Shown piece by piece: positions 5,750 through 7,722 of a stretch of 7,722 bases of DNA. Every line of letters starts with the position of its first letter. The first letter of the stretch is position 1. Under the pieces are notes generated by a model. The model did not search any database. It saw nothing but the letters and a program-made list of their open reading frames with translations, and had not been told where the DNA came from. The position numbers were made by a program, and so were the translations under genes. The DNA is taken from the NCBI GenBank assembly GCA_043823315.1, contig JBDRAU010000085.1, forward strand, positions 1-7,722, read 5' to 3'. This DNA comes from JBDRAU01 sp043823315. Its GTDB lineage: Bacteria; Patescibacteriota; UBA1384; DTJR01.

Positions 5750-6913
5750 ATGATTTATCTTGATTATGCCTCCACGACACCAGTGGACAAAAAAGTACTA
5801 GAGGTAATGTTGCCCTACTTTGGTGAAAAATATGCCAATCCATCGGCTATTTATGAAGCTGGCCTTGAGGCAAACGAAGCAGTTGAATCTTCACGACAGA
5901 ACATTGCCAAATTCCTGCACTGCCAAAAGGATGAAATTATTTTTACTTCCGGCGGAACAGAATCGGACAATTTGGCGATCTTCGGAATAGCGAAAAATTT
6001 TAAATCAGGACACATTATTACTTCGGCGATCGAACATCCGGCAGTGCTTGAACCATGCCGGCAACTCGAAAAAGAGGGATTTAAAGTTACATATTTAAAA
6101 CCAAATAAAAAAGGTCTTATCTCGGCGGTTCAAGTAAAAGAAGCCCTGCAAAAAAACACCATCTTAGTTTCCATAATGTATGCCAATAATGAAATCGGTA
6201 CTGTTCAACCGATCGTCGAGATCGGGAGAGTTATTCAAAATTTCCGAAAATTAAAAATTAAAAATCAAAAATTAAAAATCGAAAAAGCGTACCCGCTTTT
6301 TCACACAGATTCTTGTCAAGCAACACAGTATCTCCAGATGGATGTCAAAAAGCTCGGGGTAGATTTACTGACCATTAATGGATCTAAGATTTATGCCCCT
6401 AAAGGAATCGGTGTTTTATTTGCGAAAAACGTAGTTGATCTTTCGCCTCAGATTATTGGAGGTGAGCAAGAAGGTGGGCTTCGCGGTGGGACTCAAAACG
6501 TTCCGTCGATTGTCGGCTTATCAAAAGCAGTTGATCTTATTTCTTCTAGTAAAATCGCAAGAGAGAAAAAACTGCGTGATTATTTGATCAAGGAGCTTAA
6601 GCAAATCAAAGGAGTTTCGATCAACGGCTCACTCTTGAGGCGTTTACCAAACAATGTTAATTTTTCGATCTCGGGCGTTGAAGGTGAGTCGGTTTTACTG
6701 GATTTGGATAAAGCAGGAATTGCTGTTTCAACTGGTTCGGCCTGTTCCTCGCGCTCGCTAAAACCTTCGCATGTTATTACCACTTTATCGAGCGAAGAAC
6801 GCTCTCATGAGTCAATTCGGGTTTCGCTTGGACGCTTTACAAAAAAATCCGATCTTGATATTCTTTTAAAACACTTAAAAAAATCAATCAAAAGATTGAG
6901 AGATATAAGCTAA
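5750..6913 (+). CDS. iscS: Cysteine desulfurase, IscS/NifS type, with a repeat-derived insert
   Basis: 387 residues. This PLP enzyme converts L-cysteine to alanine and passes the sulfur as a persulfide to Fe-S scaffolds and tRNA thiolation enzymes. The start reads IYLDYASTTP as in the family. Visible sites are TSGGTESDN (67-74), the PLP-stacking H96 in EHPAVL, NNEIGTVQP (146-154), HTDSCQ (D187, Q190), the PLP lysine K213 in NGSKIYAPKG, RGGTQN (245-250), and the catalytic C332 in STGSACSSRSLKPSHV. Two features are odd: residues about 165-179 (RKLKIKNQKLKIEKA region) are an extra segment built from 7-bp DNA repeats, and the usual His before the PLP lysine is Ser. No Shine-Dalgarno site is seen. 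IscU follows after one base, so the pair is cotranscribed. IscS is preferred over SufS from the motifs and partner. Confidence 0.96.
   Translation: MIYLDYASTTPVDKKVLEVMLPYFGEKYANPSAIYEAGLEANEAVESSRQNIAKFLHCQKDEIIFTSGGTESDNLAIFGIAKNFKSGHIITSAIEHPAVLEPCRQLEKEGFKVTYLKPNKKGLISAVQVKEALQKNTILVSIMYANNEIGTVQPIVEIGRVIQNFRKLKIKNQKLKIEKAYPLFHTDSCQATQYLQMDVKKLGVDLLTINGSKIYAPKGIGVLFAKNVVDLSPQIIGGEQEGGLRGGTQNVPSIVGLSKAVDLISSSKIAREKKLRDYLIKELKQIKGVSINGSLLRRLPNNVNFSISGVEGESVLLDLDKAGIAVSTGSACSSRSLKPSHVITTLSSEERSHESIRVSLGRFTKKSDLDILLKHLKKSIKRLRDIS
6250..6285 (+). repeat. Five-unit 7-bp tandem repeat inside iscS
   Basis: The units are ATTAAAA, ATTAAAA, ATCAAAA, ATTAAAA and ATCGAAA(A). Three units span 21 bases, so the frame is kept and the protein shows a seven-residue pattern of KLKI. 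The segment lies where other desulfurases have a short helix-to-strand turn before the HxD motif. Confidence 0.85.
6281..6302. repeat. Perfect 9-bp inverted repeat inside iscS
   Basis: GAAAAAGCG (6281-6289) and CGCTTTTTC (6294-6302) are exact reverse complements around a four-base loop, directly after the heptamer repeat. The shape resembles an intergenic terminator-like hairpin but sits in coding sequence. Confidence 0.6.
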
Positions 6914-6914
6914 T

Positions 6915-7322
6915 ATGGCTGACATTAAAGACAAGTCGGGACGCAGGTTCATTTACTCACAAATTGTTGAGGATCATTTTTTTAATCCCCGCAATGTAAT
7001 GAATGAGAAAGAAAGTAAGAATTACAATGCCTATGGCGAAATCGGTTCTCCTGCTTGCGGCGATGTAATGAAAATTTGGCTCAGGATTGAAAAAGATAAA
7101 ATTGTTGATTTTAAGTGGAAAACCTTTGGCTGTGCTAGTGCTATTGCTTCAACCAGCATTTTATCCGAAATGGCTAAAGGTATGCACATTGACGATGCTT
7201 ATCAAATTACTGCTTCTGATATTACCGAGGCGCTTGGGGGATTACCTCGTCGCAAGATCCACTGCTCGGTTTTAGGTGATCAGGCGATGTGCCTTGCGAT
7301 CGATAGTTATAAGAAAAAATAA
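6915..7322 (+). CDS. iscU: IscU-type Fe-S cluster assembly scaffold
   Basis: 135 residues, slightly longer than typical IscU because of a short N-terminal extension. The family ligands are all present: C48 and D50 in SPACGD, C73 in FGCASAIASTS, and H116 and C117 in KIHCSVLG. N-terminal IYSQIVEDHFFNPRNV and the closing AIDSYKKK are also typical. The protein receives sulfur from the cysteine desulfurase encoded one base upstream, assembles a [2Fe-2S] cluster in the cytoplasm and passes it to apo-proteins. The usual LPPVK chaperone-recognition motif reads LPRRK here, so interaction with an HscA-like chaperone may differ or be absent. No iscA, hscA, hscB or ferredoxin gene is in the window. The zinc-binding SufU insert is absent, so IscU or the N-terminal domain of NifU is the right family. 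Confidence 0.96.
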   Translation: MADIKDKSGRRFIYSQIVEDHFFNPRNVMNEKESKNYNAYGEIGSPACGDVMKIWLRIEKDKIVDFKWKTFGCASAIASTSILSEMAKGMHIDDAYQITASDITEALGGLPRRKIHCSVLGDQAMCLAIDSYKKK

Positions 7323-7358
7323 TTTGCCTTCTGTATCAGGTAGAGCTAGAATATAAAA

Positions 7359-7722
7359 GTGATAATTATAGATCTTCTAACGGTCCTGTTGTTTGTGTTT
7401 TTCTATTATATTTTTATAAAGAAAAATCAGGCAAATTCACTTTTTGCTGCAATTTCGCTGCTTGTAGCCAATATAATAAGTTCTCCTGTTGCTAAAGCGA
7501 TTCTCGAAGTATTGAAAAACGATGGGTGGATGAGGGTAAATCTCACAATAGCGCTGATCTACATTGTCTTGATAATTGTTATCTGGGGCATTTTATTTAC
7601 CCTGCTTTCAAACATTTCTCTGCAAAAACTGGATCAGTATCGCCGGATTATCTCGCTTATTTCATCAGCAATAATATCAGTTTCAATAATTGCGCTAGTT
7701 TGTTTTGCCGCACGTCTTGTCT
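7359..7722 (+). CDS. Polytopic membrane protein, 3' truncated, CvpA-like candidate
   Basis: An ORF opens at GTG 7359 (an in-frame TAG lies upstream at 7347) and runs off the window after 121 codons. It has four hydrophobic segments at residues about 2-20, 28-49, 60-84 and 97-118. A short polar stretch lies between the second and third (EVLKNDGWMRV), and LQKLDQYRR precedes the fourth. The N-terminal aspartate in IIIDLL and the layout of helices with a D-x-x-R-R turn recall the CvpA family of inner-membrane proteins, but the match is weak and the C-terminus is missing. There is no good Shine-Dalgarno site; AGGTAGAG lies 12 bases upstream. It follows iscU by 36 bases and may be in the same transcript. 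Membrane location is well supported; function is not known. Confidence 0.72.
   Translation, partial: MIIIDLLTVLLFVFFYYIFIKKNQANSLFAAISLLVANIISSPVAKAILEVLKNDGWMRVNLTIALIYIVLIIVIWGILFTLLSNISLQKLDQYRRIISLISSAIISVSIIALVCFAARLV

Noticed and set aside
5739..5750. Separate leaderless promoter for iscS (TATATC just before the ATG)
   Set aside because: No -35 element is visible at the right distance and the AT-rich gap makes chance matches likely.

Overview
The window looks like chromosomal DNA from a small-genome bacterium of moderate-to-low GC, roughly 40% by eye. A Candidate Phyla Radiation (Patescibacteria) member is my best guess. The signs are tight gene packing with 1-4 base overlaps, TTG and GTG starts, weak Shine-Dalgarno sites, many short membrane-anchored surface proteins of no known family, and AT-rich heptamer repeats even inside a housekeeping gene. 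TGA is used as an ordinary stop. The lineage is an inference and no marker gene here proves it.

Bases 1-4947 form one plus-strand cluster. It begins with the 3' part of a PA14-domain surface protein (1-1299). Three membrane-anchored proteins follow (1324-2805, 2802-3182, 3179-4150), and the cluster ends with a TatD-family metal-dependent DNase (4150-4947). From 1324 on, the genes overlap head to tail (ATGA, GTGA, TAATG), so they are probably one translationally coupled operon. The main observation is that the PA14 protein and two of the three anchored proteins carry the same unrecognised module of about 160-195 residues, which itself looks like two related halves. The cluster therefore appears to encode a family of paralogous extracytoplasmic proteins.

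Bases 4948-5506 hold no large gene but are not empty. A GC-rich island (about 5036-5223) carries a short minus-strand ORF with several possible hairpins, preceded by a near-consensus minus-strand promoter (5248-5276). It is either a small protein gene or a structured RNA. To its right lie an AT-rich repeat patch, a perfect 11-bp inverted repeat overlapping a plus-strand promoter, and a repeat-rich leader of about 100 bases.

That leader feeds a second plus-strand cluster: a Phd/YefM-type antitoxin-like protein with an added CxxC (5507-5716), a cysteine desulfurase (5750-6913), an IscU-type Fe-S scaffold (6915-7322) and the start of a polytopic membrane protein (7359 to the window end). The desulfurase and scaffold work together: the first releases sulfur from cysteine, and the second assembles Fe-S clusters on its three cysteines. 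The small DNA-binding-type protein has no toxin partner beside it and may regulate this cluster, which is a hypothesis. The desulfurase carries an in-frame insert made of 7-bp tandem repeats.
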